From positions 1 to 52,513 of the forward strand of contig JAHIVG010000094.1 in assembly GCA_018816705.1 (NCBI GenBank): a stretch of DNA of 52,513 nucleotides. Reading direction: 5' to 3'. The translations under genes were made by a program, and so were the position numbers. Within the stretch, counting starts at the first letter, position 1. Each line of letters begins with the position of its first letter. Positions 17,295-25,624 of the stretch are shown here, piece by piece. This stretch comes from Nanobdellota archaeon. GTDB lineage: Archaea; Nanobdellota; Nanobdellia; Woesearchaeales; JAHIVG01. The notes under the pieces were generated by a model. The model was not told the DNA's origin. It was given only the letters and a program-made list of their open reading frames with translations, and did not search any database.

Positions 17295-18293
17295 ATGCGC
17301 AAGGAAATGCTGATTCCAACGATGATGATTCTGCTAGTTGTGTTGACCGCTTGCGGCAGGGGGAACACTGAGGGAGACGAAGATGACCCGTTCACGACAA
17401 AAGCGCACACTGGCATACATGGCATCAGGATGAATTTCCTCAATGACATGCCTCCGAGGGAGCTATACTATTCCGAAGGCGGCTACAGCGACCAGGAAGG
17501 CCTGATCGACCTCGGCATCGAGGTAAGGAACGAAGGGGCATATGACGTTTCAGACGTGTACTTCTATGTCGACGGCTATGACCCTAACATGATAACCTTC
17601 TATGACTTCGACGGATGGTTCAACTACAACCTTGAGGGCAAGTCCAACTTCAACCCGGAAGGAGGGTATTCTGTCAAGGAACTGAAGGGGTATATCGGGG
17701 CTGAGAAGTGGCCGGAAGGCCTGGACTTCTACGACATCAGGTTCAAAGTGACAGCATGCTATGAATATGAGACAGTCGCGACCCCTGTGGTGTGCATCGA
17801 CCCCCACCCGTTCAGGAAGATGGAGGACAAGCCGTGCAGGATAGGCACAGTGCCGACAGCCGGCGGCCAGGGAGCCCCTGTAACCGTGTCGAGCGTCAGG
17901 GAGGAGGCCACAGAGGAATACATCCACTTCACCATCAAGATCCACAACTCCTGGGACGGCGTAGTATATGATTATACATATGCAGACGGCCCATGCTTCT
18001 TCAACGACGTGTGCTGCCCGGACAACATACCCTACAACGACCTGAACATAGTCGATTATGAAGTCACCCTCAGCGGGATCGAGCCAGAGCTGTGCAGGCC
18101 GACGAGCCTGGACACCTACAACAAAGTGCGCATGGTGGATGGTGAGGGCACGATATACTGCAGGTTCAACGTAGAGGACATCACCCACGGCACTGTTGAT
18201 TCTGCCTTCAGGGCGCCGCTCTCGATAAAGCTCTGGTACGGATACAAGAACTGGATCCAGAGAGACGTCCGCATCAATTATGTCGGGGATTAG
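17295..18293 (+). CDS. Lipoprotein, second paralogue
   Basis: 332 residues with signal peptide and lipobox VVLTAC followed by GRGNTEGDEDD. The remainder matches the N-terminal two-part region of the 15295 product along its length: HGIRMNFLNDMPP, then LGIEVRNEGAYDVSDV, then ACYEYETVATPVVC, then QGAPVTVSSVREE, and a closing APLSIKLWYGY. It lacks the Cys-rich tail. The segments resemble CARDB/Ig-like folds that decorate secreted archaeal proteins, which is a weak inference. The true start is the ATG at 17295; the open frame before it overlaps the previous gene. An own TATA box is present. Confidence 0.7.
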   Translation: MRKEMLIPTMMILLVVLTACGRGNTEGDEDDPFTTKAHTGIHGIRMNFLNDMPPRELYYSEGGYSDQEGLIDLGIEVRNEGAYDVSDVYFYVDGYDPNMITFYDFDGWFNYNLEGKSNFNPEGGYSVKELKGYIGAEKWPEGLDFYDIRFKVTACYEYETVATPVVCIDPHPFRKMEDKPCRIGTVPTAGGQGAPVTVSSVREEATEEYIHFTIKIHNSWDGVVYDYTYADGPCFFNDVCCPDNIPYNDLNIVDYEVTLSGIEPELCRPTSLDTYNKVRMVDGEGTIYCRFNVEDITHGTVDSAFRAPLSIKLWYGYKNWIQRDVRINYVGD

Positions 18294-18461
18294 GCAAGTC
18301 CGGTCCTAATTTGTTTCTCATTGCCCCCGGTCGGATCATTAGGAATACAAGTCCCCACTTCCTACCTTCCCAATGCCCCCACCCACCCAATGATCGACCG
18401 TGCCTATAGAAACTGGATGATTGCACGCTGATAGATAACGACAACTACGTCTCGGGCATAC

Positions 18462-18542
18462 GGCTCAGTAGAAAATCTATAAGGGTAAATTCATTTTTAT
18501 CCGTTCAATTCTGAACAAACAAGGTGATTTTCTACAGAGTCT
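18462..18542. mobile_element. Short non-autonomous inverted-repeat element (copy 1)
   Basis: The ends are GGCTCAGTAGAAAATC and, on the other strand, GACTCTGTAGAAAATC (one extra base outside), matching at 14 of 16 positions. The 8-bp sequence GGGCATAC flanks it directly on both sides (18454-18461 and 18543-18550), as expected for a target-site duplication. Its first 55 bp match one end of the element at 46453-46573 with 6 differences. There is no coding capacity, so it must have been moved by a transposase elsewhere. ISL3- or IS6-type enzymes make 8-bp duplications; which family applies is not known. Confidence 0.75.
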
Positions 18543-18553
18543 GGGCATACGAA

Positions 18554-18566
18554 ACATTTAAATATC
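18554..18566 (+). promoter_or_regulatory. TATA box of lipoprotein gene at 18610
   Basis: ACATTTAAATATC is a good archaeal TATA element, followed by GGAGGT just before the ATG at 18610. It starts 4 bp after the target duplication of the inverted-repeat element, so the insertion has replaced whatever lay immediately upstream of this promoter. Confidence 0.6.
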
Positions 18567-18609
18567 AATGAAGGCAGTTCTTGGTCATCATCAGATGGAG
18601 GTATAAAAA

Positions 18610-19545
18610 ATGAGAGCTGTCGCTATTGCATTGCTCACTATCCTACTTTTTTTAGCCGGTTGCGGAGACGGTGAGGTCGATCAAGGGTCTTCTGGAGCGT
18701 TCATCGGAGGTACCCGTGGATTAAACATAGAGTTCACAGAGGGCGCCCCGCCTGAAGAGATATTCGACACCAACGACAAGTTCGACATCAACGTGATGAT
18801 CGAGAACGTCGGGGAATGGCATGTGGTGAAGGAATTCGCCATAATCACAATCAAAGGCATAAATATGGATGATTTCGGCATAACATCCCTATCCAAGACG
18901 CCTGACGAGGACCTCGAGCCCGCCCAGAAGGACCCGCAAGGGCATGAGATCAAGGGCACGAAGACCAACGTCGAGTTCTCAGACCTCGAATACGTCGGTG
19001 ACGTCGCAGGGGAAGTGGTGTTCGACAACCTGGTTGCGCAGGCATGCTTCGGATACGGCACCAAGGTCCAGTCCAAGATATGCGTGAACGAGGACCTACT
19101 CGGTACCGCCGGTGAGGATCGCATCTGCGACCCTAATGCCCAAAGAGACGTGGAGAACTCAGGCGGCCCTGTCCATATTACCGAGATGGAGGAATCAGTG
19201 CTAGGGAGCAACAAGATAGCATTCACATTCACCGTCAAGCACGTCGGCGGAGGGGACATCTACCAGAACATGTCAGGCTGCATCGGAGAGAGGGAGTACA
19301 AGAACAAGGTCTGGGTTGAGATACACGACCCTGACATAGGCGCGCTGAGCTGTTCCGGACTCGAGAAGACCGGTGATCTGGTCAGCGGAGAGATAACCCT
19401 CTACGAGGATGAGAAGAGCCAGAGATGCACGATAACTCTCGCAGAGGACGACTTCGGAGACTTCGAGAAGGTCATCGAGATGGAGCTGAGCTACGACTAC
19501 AAGGAACTGGTTGACACAAAGCTGATAGTGAAGCACGGCTCATAG
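18610..19545 (+). CDS. Lipoprotein, third paralogue
   Basis: 311 residues with signal peptide and lipobox LFLAGC. Related to the 15295 and 17295 products over the whole mature region: RGLNIEFTEGAPPEEIF, then INVMIENVGEWHVV, then ACFGYGTKVQSKIC, then SGGPVHITEMEE. It has the fewest Cys residues and no Cys-rich tail. It has its own promoter and a GGAGGT signal. It overlaps the end of the convergent coiled-coil gene by 6 bp. Surface-exposed role inferred; function unknown. Confidence 0.7.
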   Translation: MRAVAIALLTILLFLAGCGDGEVDQGSSGAFIGGTRGLNIEFTEGAPPEEIFDTNDKFDINVMIENVGEWHVVKEFAIITIKGINMDDFGITSLSKTPDEDLEPAQKDPQGHEIKGTKTNVEFSDLEYVGDVAGEVVFDNLVAQACFGYGTKVQSKICVNEDLLGTAGEDRICDPNAQRDVENSGGPVHITEMEESVLGSNKIAFTFTVKHVGGGDIYQNMSGCIGEREYKNKVWVEIHDPDIGALSCSGLEKTGDLVSGEITLYEDEKSQRCTITLAEDDFGDFEKVIEMELSYDYKELVDTKLIVKHGS

Positions 19546-22500
19546 GCCGTACGCTTCTTTTACTTTCTTTACAGCCTCTTCGACGTTCTCGGGGCTGTAA
19601 CCTGAATTGATCAAAGAATTCTTTATTTTGTCCAGTGAGGGTTCGTGCTGGATCGCGAGCTGCACCAGGGGGACTATCTCGTCAACGTCAGCGTCCACGG
19701 AGGGATGATCAAGGCCCTTTACCTCGACATCCGGTGTGAGGGCAGGCTCTCTGTCGATGGCCTCTTCGGTCTTCAATACCTCTTCGACAGCCATTGGGTG
19801 ATCCTTGGCCTGATCAACAAGGATGCGGTGCCTCTTCACGAGGTCTTTCCTCGAAAGGCCTTCTATCTTCCCCAGGATATCTCGTTCAGCCTCTTTCAGG
19901 CCTGCCTTGCCCTGGGCAGCGATGGAAGCCACCCTGTCCAGCATCGCCATATCATGCTCCTTGATCCTTTCAGAGTATTCATCCATGCGCTTGGCCTGCT
20001 CGGTATCAGAAGTGTCAAGGTGTCTCTCTATGCGCTGCATCTCTGTGCGGAGCTTCCTGAGGCGCCTCTTGATGTTGGATGCGGTCTTCTTGGCTATGCG
20101 CTTCTCGGCCTTCTCGAGGAGCTGCTTCTCTTCTTCCCTTAGGGATATGAGTTCCTGCTTGAGACCCTTTTCTGCAATGGTGCGCTTCTTTTCCTCTTCG
20201 GTGAGCTCTGCCAGGCGCCTCTCCATATCCTTGGCAAGTATCTTGGTCGTGCTGACAGAGTCTAAAACCTTGCCTTCCTTCTCGCCGAGATCGGAGATGG
20301 CTCTCTCCTGGCCGGCAAGTATCTGAGAGATCTTATCCTTCTCCTGCCGGCCTTCTTCGATAGCTTGCTTGAGCTCTTCCTTCTCCTCGTCAAATCGCTT
20401 CCTGTCCTCGTCGAGCTGCTTCAGGCGATTCCTCTCCAGCAGGATAGCTCCCTTGAGGGTCTCATCATGTGCCTTCTCCATCGCTTCCAGCTCTCTCTGG
20501 CCCCTGGCCATGGTGAGGATTGTGCGCTCCTGCCTCTCTTCTAAGTCCCTGAACATGGTTTCCTGCCTGGACAGGTCAGCATGCAAAGCAGCCTCAGTTG
20601 CCTGAATCTTCTTCAGGTCTTTCCCCATCAGCCGCTGCTCTTCCGCCTCGTCTGCAATCTTTACCCTAAGGTGCCTGAACTCCTCGTGCACGGCCTTGTC
20701 ATGGAGACTTTCCTTCGCTTCGAGTTCTGCCTTGTCCCTGGCGACTGTGAGGATGGTGCGTTCTTGTTTCTCCTCGACGTCCTTCAGAGTGGATTCCAGC
20801 TTCTTCTCATGACCAGCGGCCTCTGCCCTGAGCTGTTCCAGTTTCTTCTGTAATATATCGTCGCGCATCTCTTCATCTTCCCCAAGCTGCTCTAGGTGCT
20901 TCCTTTCAAGAACCAAAGCTCTCTTGAGGTTATCATCATGGACCTTCTCCATCGCTTCGAGCTCCCGTTTCTCCTTGGCGACTGTCAGGATGGTACGTTC
21001 CTGTTTTTCCTCGACGTCCTTCAGCGTGCCTTCCAGCTTCTTCTCATGGTCTGCTGCCTCTGCCCTGAGCTGCTTGAGTTCTTCATGCAAGGCACTGTCA
21101 CGTTTCTCGATCTCCTCCTGCACAGAGCTGATGATGTTTTTCCTGAGGTGTTCTGCGAAGACGACGAATGACGGCTTGTCCGGCTTTGGCACCAGGTCCT
21201 GCATGTACTTGGCATATCTCGAGATGGCCTTCTTGCGCTTGTGCTCCTCTACCAGTGAGCGTTGGAGCCTGTCCACTTCCTGAAGGAGTTCAGCCTCTCG
21301 CTTATCGTGCCCTAATGTCCTTTTCTTGATCGATGAAAGTTCCAGCTTGGACCCCTCAACAGTTTTGATAGCGGCGCTCAGCTCTGCCTTGAGGGAAAGC
21401 TCTTTCTTGGTGTGATCAGCGACAGCTGCCTCGAGCCTGTCCTTGATGTCCTGGTTGAGCATGTCAACTGACAGTTTCTTCTCCTCCTGGAGATGGGCAA
21501 GGAGATGGTCCTTCTCCTGCAACGACTCCTGGAGCATGTTTATCCTGTTCGTCAGGACGGGAATCCTCTCCCTCTCCCTGAGGTGGGTCTCGATAGCCCT
21601 GGCAAAGACCTTCTGCATGTGCTTGCTCGCGCGCTCGTGCCTCTCGCTTTCAACCATATCCCTCCTGGCATCAAAGAGCTGTTCCCTCGCATGCTTGAGC
21701 TCTGCAGTGAGCTTCTTCTGCAAGTCGAGAAGCTTGTGATCGAACCTCTTGGTATCCCTTTCCCCTATCAGCATCTTGGCAAGCTGGGCCTCGAGCTTGG
21801 ATATGCGCTTCTTCAAGGCAACCTCCTTGTCGACGTGGACCTCCTCGATGCCTTTGGTCTTCTGCATCTCTTTGTTGTGCAGCTCGTCATAGACAGAAGT
21901 TATCATCTCGTACAAGCGTTTCCGGGTCATGAGCCTGTCGTCCTTGAGCCTGTTGGCCAGGACCTTGTTCAAGGCAAGCATCCTCCGTGACTCGGCCTTG
22001 TCAGACATATCGACCTGGTGGCCTTGCCTGGCAGCCATCTCTGAGATGGCCTGGTTCTTTGTGATGAGCTCTGACATCTTCGTCTCAAGCACGTCCCTTG
22101 CCTCGACAGCCTTCTGGAGCCTCTGCCTCAGCTCTCCGTTCTCCTCCATGGCCCGCAACATCTGTTTTGAGGAGACCTGCAGGAGTCTCTGGAACCTCTT
22201 GCCTGACTCGTGAAAGGATTCCTTGGCCTCGGTGGCTTTCTTCACCTCTCCATCCATGTCTGCAAGGTCATGAGTGTCCTTGTCGAGCCGGGCAGAGAGG
22301 GAAGAAATCTCGCTGTCTTTAGTGCGTAGCCTGCTGTGGAGCTCGTCGATGATCTCTTTGGACTTCAATGTGTGCTTCTTTACGACCTTCTTCAGGTCTA
22401 TGAGCTGCTGGGTGCTGTCGAGCGATTCTCCCTTCAAAGAGTCTAGTTTCAGCTGGAGTGCCAGCCTGTCTCCGGTCTCCTGATCCAGCCTATGGATAAG

Positions 22501-23223
22501 GGCCTGCCTGTCGTCATTGAGATCCTTCAGGGAGCTCTTGGCCTTGCTAAGCTCCTCTTGCAGAGATTCGTTCAGCTTCTTCTTGAGGACTATCTCTTGT
22601 GATATCTTATGAGCCAAGCCTGACTCGATCTTGGCCCTGTCAGCGAGTTCAGACGACATCTTCAGGCTCAGCTTGGTCCGGGTCTTGACCTTGGCATTGG
22701 CCTGGGAGAGCTCTGCCTCCTTCCGGACGAGCTCGTCCTGGAGCATGTCAAAGGCCTCCCTATGCTCCACGCGCTCAGCGTCGAGCTGCTGCATCAGCTT
22801 CTTCTGCCTCTCGACGAGGTTGTGCTGCATCTCTGACATGGCAGCCTTGGTCTTGTGCATCTCAGCCTTGAGATCCTGGTTGGCCTGCTGGGAGAGCATC
22901 TTCCTCAGCATATCAACCCTTTTCTCGAGCTCGTGGATGTGCTTGCCCTTTATCTTCAGCTCGCCCGCAAGCCTATCGTTCTCTCGAAGAAGACCTTTCT
23001 CCTGGTCGTGGAATTTCTTGGCTATTATCCTGAGGCCTTTCCTCAGCTCACCTTTTATCTTCGTGTCCTTCTCTGTGGTCTCAGTCAGCTTAGAATAATT
23101 GGTGTGGAGCTCCTTGAGGCGCTCCTGGTTGAGCTTAATGCTGTCAGCCAGGGCTGACTGGGAGAGAGCAAGCTGCTTGTTCTGCTCTTCTAGTTCTGCA
23201 AACAGGTCTACCTCTTTTTTCAT
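19540..23223 (-). CDS. Giant coiled-coil protein with C-terminal UBA-like helices
   Basis: 1227 residues, almost entirely predicted coiled coil (heptads rich in Leu, Lys, Glu, few Pro or Gly), starting MKKEVDLFAELEEQNKQ. Residues ~700-920 contain three imperfect repeats built around EEKQERTILTVA, ELEAMEKVHD and LERKHLEQLGED. The last ~45 residues (SLDKIKNSLINSGYSPENV and on) resemble a small three-helix UBA-like domain often seen at the end of DPANN proteins. No ATP-binding motif or hinge is present, so it is not an SMC or Rad50. The ATG overlaps the rfcS stop by 4 nt (ATGA), giving strong coupling to the clamp loader. A structural, chromosome- or envelope-linked role is possible; function unknown. 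Confidence 0.8.
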   Translation of the reverse strand: MKKEVDLFAELEEQNKQLALSQSALADSIKLNQERLKELHTNYSKLTETTEKDTKIKGELRKGLRIIAKKFHDQEKGLLRENDRLAGELKIKGKHIHELEKRVDMLRKMLSQQANQDLKAEMHKTKAAMSEMQHNLVERQKKLMQQLDAERVEHREAFDMLQDELVRKEAELSQANAKVKTRTKLSLKMSSELADRAKIESGLAHKISQEIVLKKKLNESLQEELSKAKSSLKDLNDDRQALIHRLDQETGDRLALQLKLDSLKGESLDSTQQLIDLKKVVKKHTLKSKEIIDELHSRLRTKDSEISSLSARLDKDTHDLADMDGEVKKATEAKESFHESGKRFQRLLQVSSKQMLRAMEENGELRQRLQKAVEARDVLETKMSELITKNQAISEMAARQGHQVDMSDKAESRRMLALNKVLANRLKDDRLMTRKRLYEMITSVYDELHNKEMQKTKGIEEVHVDKEVALKKRISKLEAQLAKMLIGERDTKRFDHKLLDLQKKLTAELKHAREQLFDARRDMVESERHERASKHMQKVFARAIETHLRERERIPVLTNRINMLQESLQEKDHLLAHLQEEKKLSVDMLNQDIKDRLEAAVADHTKKELSLKAELSAAIKTVEGSKLELSSIKKRTLGHDKREAELLQEVDRLQRSLVEEHKRKKAISRYAKYMQDLVPKPDKPSFVVFAEHLRKNIISSVQEEIEKRDSALHEELKQLRAEAADHEKKLEGTLKDVEEKQERTILTVAKEKRELEAMEKVHDDNLKRALVLERKHLEQLGEDEEMRDDILQKKLEQLRAEAAGHEKKLESTLKDVEEKQERTILTVARDKAELEAKESLHDKAVHEEFRHLRVKIADEAEEQRLMGKDLKKIQATEAALHADLSRQETMFRDLEERQERTILTMARGQRELEAMEKAHDETLKGAILLERNRLKQLDEDRKRFDEEKEELKQAIEEGRQEKDKISQILAGQERAISDLGEKEGKVLDSVSTTKILAKDMERRLAELTEEEKKRTIAEKGLKQELISLREEEKQLLEKAEKRIAKKTASNIKRRLRKLRTEMQRIERHLDTSDTEQAKRMDEYSERIKEHDMAMLDRVASIAAQGKAGLKEAERDILGKIEGLSRKDLVKRHRILVDQAKDHPMAVEEVLKTEEAIDREPALTPDVEVKGLDHPSVDADVDEIVPLVQLAIQHEPSLDKIKNSLINSGYSPENVEEAVKKVKEAYGL

Positions 23224-24176
23224 AGTGCGAACTGTGCCAGCAATGCCTCGAGCTGGACGAATTCGTCAGAGCCTTCGACCATGCGGAACTCTATCTCTCC
23301 GCACTTGTCGATGAGGTGTATCTTCTTCTTGGGCTCGAGGTCGAGCTCCCAAACCTCCTGCTGGATCTGCTTGATCATGTCAAGGCCTGACAACGAGTAT
23401 TGGAGCATCACGTCGAGCAGTCTCTCCCTGGCCTTGATGAAATCGCCCTTGATCGCCATCTCCAAGAGCTGTTTCAGTTCCTTGGGCTTGACCAGGGATG
23501 CCAATGAGAATATGTGCTCCTCGGTTATGCTCTTCCCCAGCGAGGCTGCGCTCTGGAGGATGTTCTCGGCCTTCCTGCAGTCGCCGTTGCTTGCCTTGTA
23601 GAGGGCCTTCTTCGCTCCCTCTGTGAGTGTGAGATCCTCTGACTTAGCGACGTTGTCGACCACAGCCATGAGCTCTTTCTCGTCGAGCGGCCTGAACCTG
23701 AATACCGTACACCGGCTCTGGATCGGGTCGAGGATCTTCGATGAATAGTTGCATGAGAGGATGAACCTGCAGGTCTGCGTGTAGTTCTCCATGGTCCTCC
23801 TGAGGGCCTGCTGGGCCTCCTTGGTGAGGGCGTCGCACTCATCTAAGTAAATTATCTTGAAAGGCACGTCACCGATGGCCCTTGTGCGGGCGAAGTCCTT
23901 CACCTTCACTCTGACTACGTCTATGCCTCGCTCGTCACTGGCGTTGAGCTCAAGCAGGTTCTGGTGCCAGCTGTCCTTGAAAAGGTTCTTGGCTATGACC
24001 AGGGCAAGGGTGGTCTTCCCTACGCCTGCGGGGCCTGCAAACAACAAATGGGGCATGTTCCGCTGCTTGACGAACTGCTCTGTCTTCTTCACGATGTCCT
24101 TCTGGCCCTTGACCTCTGAGAACTTGGACGGCCGATATTTCTCAGTCCACAGCATGTTGTCCTTATTGTATTCCAT
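23220..24176 (-). CDS. rfcS: Replication factor C small subunit
   Basis: AAA+ clamp-loader small subunit that opens and loads PCNA during replication. The 318 residues show LWTEKYRPSKFSEVKGQ at the N-terminus, Walker A FAGPAGVGKTTLA, Walker B IYLDECDALTKEAQQALR, the SRC arginine-finger motif (DPIQSRCTVFRF) and the C-terminal collar region. Length is normal for an intein-free archaeal RfcS. Upstream gene of a two-gene unit with the giant coiled-coil protein (4-nt overlap). The large subunit gene is not in this window. Confidence 0.95.
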   Translation of the reverse strand: MEYNKDNMLWTEKYRPSKFSEVKGQKDIVKKTEQFVKQRNMPHLLFAGPAGVGKTTLALVIAKNLFKDSWHQNLLELNASDERGIDVVRVKVKDFARTRAIGDVPFKIIYLDECDALTKEAQQALRRTMENYTQTCRFILSCNYSSKILDPIQSRCTVFRFRPLDEKELMAVVDNVAKSEDLTLTEGAKKALYKASNGDCRKAENILQSAASLGKSITEEHIFSLASLVKPKELKQLLEMAIKGDFIKARERLLDVMLQYSLSGLDMIKQIQQEVWELDLEPKKKIHLIDKCGEIEFRMVEGSDEFVQLEALLAQFAL

Positions 24177-24291
24177 GACTTTATACCACTCACTACCTCA
24201 ACAAGGATGGAAACACTAAGCATATTAAAAGGTTTGCGTTCAAGCATGCTTAAAGATAAACAATATAAACGACGAGCGATTACCCCTTGCC

Positions 24292-24663
24292 ATGGGAAGG
24301 ATCAACGTCAAGGTCACTGAGAGCTATTATCGGAATGGAGATTTTATACTCTATCATACTTGGGTGAAAAAGCCTTGGGGATGGAGAGTGTTTTCAAGCC
24401 AACACACCCCTGAAGAGGTCGCATTTTTCATACTCTACCATACATTCATGGAAGACGAAGAGGATCCAAGATTCAGGATAAACATGTGGAGAGGTTATAG
24501 GCCATTGAAAAGCGATCAACAAGAGACTTATTCTACTAAACCACGGAAAGAGCTGGAGACCCACATCCGGGACGCGATGAAGGATCCTGTCATCATCTCT
24601 GGGGCGATAACCTATGCCCAGGAATGCAAACATACAAGAAAATATGAGCTCAATGTATCATGA
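24292..24663 (+). CDS. Hypothetical protein, 123 aa
   Basis: Not recognised. Soluble, compact, rich in aromatic residues (GDFILYHTWVKKPWGW, FFILYHTFMED); the near repetition of FILYHT at residues ~18 and ~43 suggests an internal duplication of a short beta unit. No Cys pair or catalytic motif is apparent. It is divergent from rfcS with AT-rich sequence (AAACAATATAAACG) upstream that may hold its TATA box. Its 3' end overlaps the convergent membrane-protein gene by 6 bp. Confidence 0.55.
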   Translation: MGRINVKVTESYYRNGDFILYHTWVKKPWGWRVFSSQHTPEEVAFFILYHTFMEDEEDPRFRINMWRGYRPLKSDQQETYSTKPRKELETHIRDAMKDPVIISGAITYAQECKHTRKYELNVS

Positions 24664-25329
24664 CCTTATCTTCTTTAGCCAACCCACCTTGTCCAGCTGG
24701 AGGACAGGGATCTTCCACCTCGTCGTGACCATGTTCAGGAGCACGTTCAGTCCCCAGTATGAGCCAGCTATGCCTATCGCGAAGAGAGAGCGCTCATACA
24801 TGACCTGTGGCATCAGGGCTATCCAGGCAGCTGCGGGCATGGGTATAGTGTAGAGCCATATCGTGCTGCCTACCGCATGCGCTGTGAATGTGGCGCCGAA
24901 GCTCTTCCAGAGCAGGGATCTCTTGAAGAGGAGGGCTAACATAGGTATGGTCCAGAACAGCGCGAATGGCCACGCTGACCTGCCGACAGGATTGAGCCAG
25001 AACAATCCCATACACAAGATGGGGATTGCAGCGCTGACCTGCCATCTCCTCTTCCTGCTGAAATAATACACGGCGAACAGCATGGGCAGGAGCCTTATGA
25101 CGCTTATCAGGGTGAAGGCCTTGCCTGCAACGAAGTAATTGATGAGCTGAGAGAAGAATACCACTATTATGCCTATTCCACCTAGGAAGGCACCCGCAGT
25201 GGGGGCAAAGAACTGGAACAAGGTAAAATGCTGGCCTTCTGCCCCGACGACTGCCGAGAAATTGACCTGGGAGGCGATGACTGCCACCACCAAGAATATG
25301 CCTACGAACATCAGATTATGTAGTTTCAT
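24658..25329 (-). CDS. Multi-pass membrane protein, ECF S-component-like
   Basis: 223 residues with about six to seven hydrophobic helices: MKLHNLMFVGIFLVVAVIAS, FFAPTAGAFLGGIGIIVVFF, LISVIRLLPMLFAVYYF, a pair of short helices around LFWLNPVGRSAWPFALFWT, and GSTIWLYTIPMPAAAWIALM. The compact size, early G-A-F-L-G-G-I-G helix and lack of nucleotide-binding motifs recall S-components of energy-coupling-factor vitamin transporters; this is a shape-based guess. The ATG at 25329 follows GGGTGAT; a start three codons earlier overlaps the signal. Downstream of the PRC-barrel gene by 31 bp, likely one operon. Confidence 0.65.
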   Translation of the reverse strand: MKLHNLMFVGIFLVVAVIASQVNFSAVVGAEGQHFTLFQFFAPTAGAFLGGIGIIVVFFSQLINYFVAGKAFTLISVIRLLPMLFAVYYFSRKRRWQVSAAIPILCMGLFWLNPVGRSAWPFALFWTIPMLALLFKRSLLWKSFGATFTAHAVGSTIWLYTIPMPAAAWIALMPQVMYERSLFAIGIAGSYWGLNVLLNMVTTRWKIPVLQLDKVGWLKKIRS

Positions 25330-25360
25330 GCCTATCACCCCTCTTGACGCAGCAAGAATA

Positions 25361-25624
25361 TCAGATTATGTCTTCTTCAGCCACCACCATGAAGTCCCCG
25401 ATAGCGATCACTGCTGAGAATGGGATCAGTATGTTGCCTGACTTGTCCTTCTCCAGCTCGAGCTTCTGGGTGTACGATGTGGGATTGTTGAGTATGAGAT
25501 GGATCAGCTCTCCAGACCTGACCTCAAATATGATATCACCCACTTCCCCGAAGCGCTTGCCGGTCTTGCTTACTACGGTTTTTCCGATGAGTTGTTTTGA
25601 AAATTTCTTGTCTTCCTCAGCCAT
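25361..25624 (-). CDS. PRC-barrel domain protein
   Basis: An 87-residue stand-alone PRC-barrel: KQLIGKTVVSKTGKRFGEVG, then DIIFEVRSGELIHLILN, then ILIPFSAVIAIGDFMVV. This small beta-barrel occurs in RimM, in photosynthetic reaction-centre H subunits and as single-domain archaeal proteins of unsettled function, probably RNA- or protein-binding. GGGTGGAT lies just before the ATG. Co-directional with the membrane protein downstream. Confidence 0.88.
   Translation of the reverse strand: MAEEDKKFSKQLIGKTVVSKTGKRFGEVGDIIFEVRSGELIHLILNNPTSYTQKLELEKDKSGNILIPFSAVIAIGDFMVVAEEDII

Larger units (their letters stand above)
18294..18609. other. 316-bp intergenic region holding an inverted-repeat element
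   Basis: The first ~165 bp show no gene or clear motif, only a C-rich tract near 18370-18400. The rest is an 81-bp inverted-repeat element with target duplications (listed separately), followed within 4 bp by the TATA box of the next gene. Confidence 0.6.

Noticed and set aside
19645-23157. Many open frames opposite the coiled-coil gene
   Set aside because: Lys/Glu-rich coding sequence leaves few stops on the opposite strand; the products are Ser/Leu-rich artefacts.
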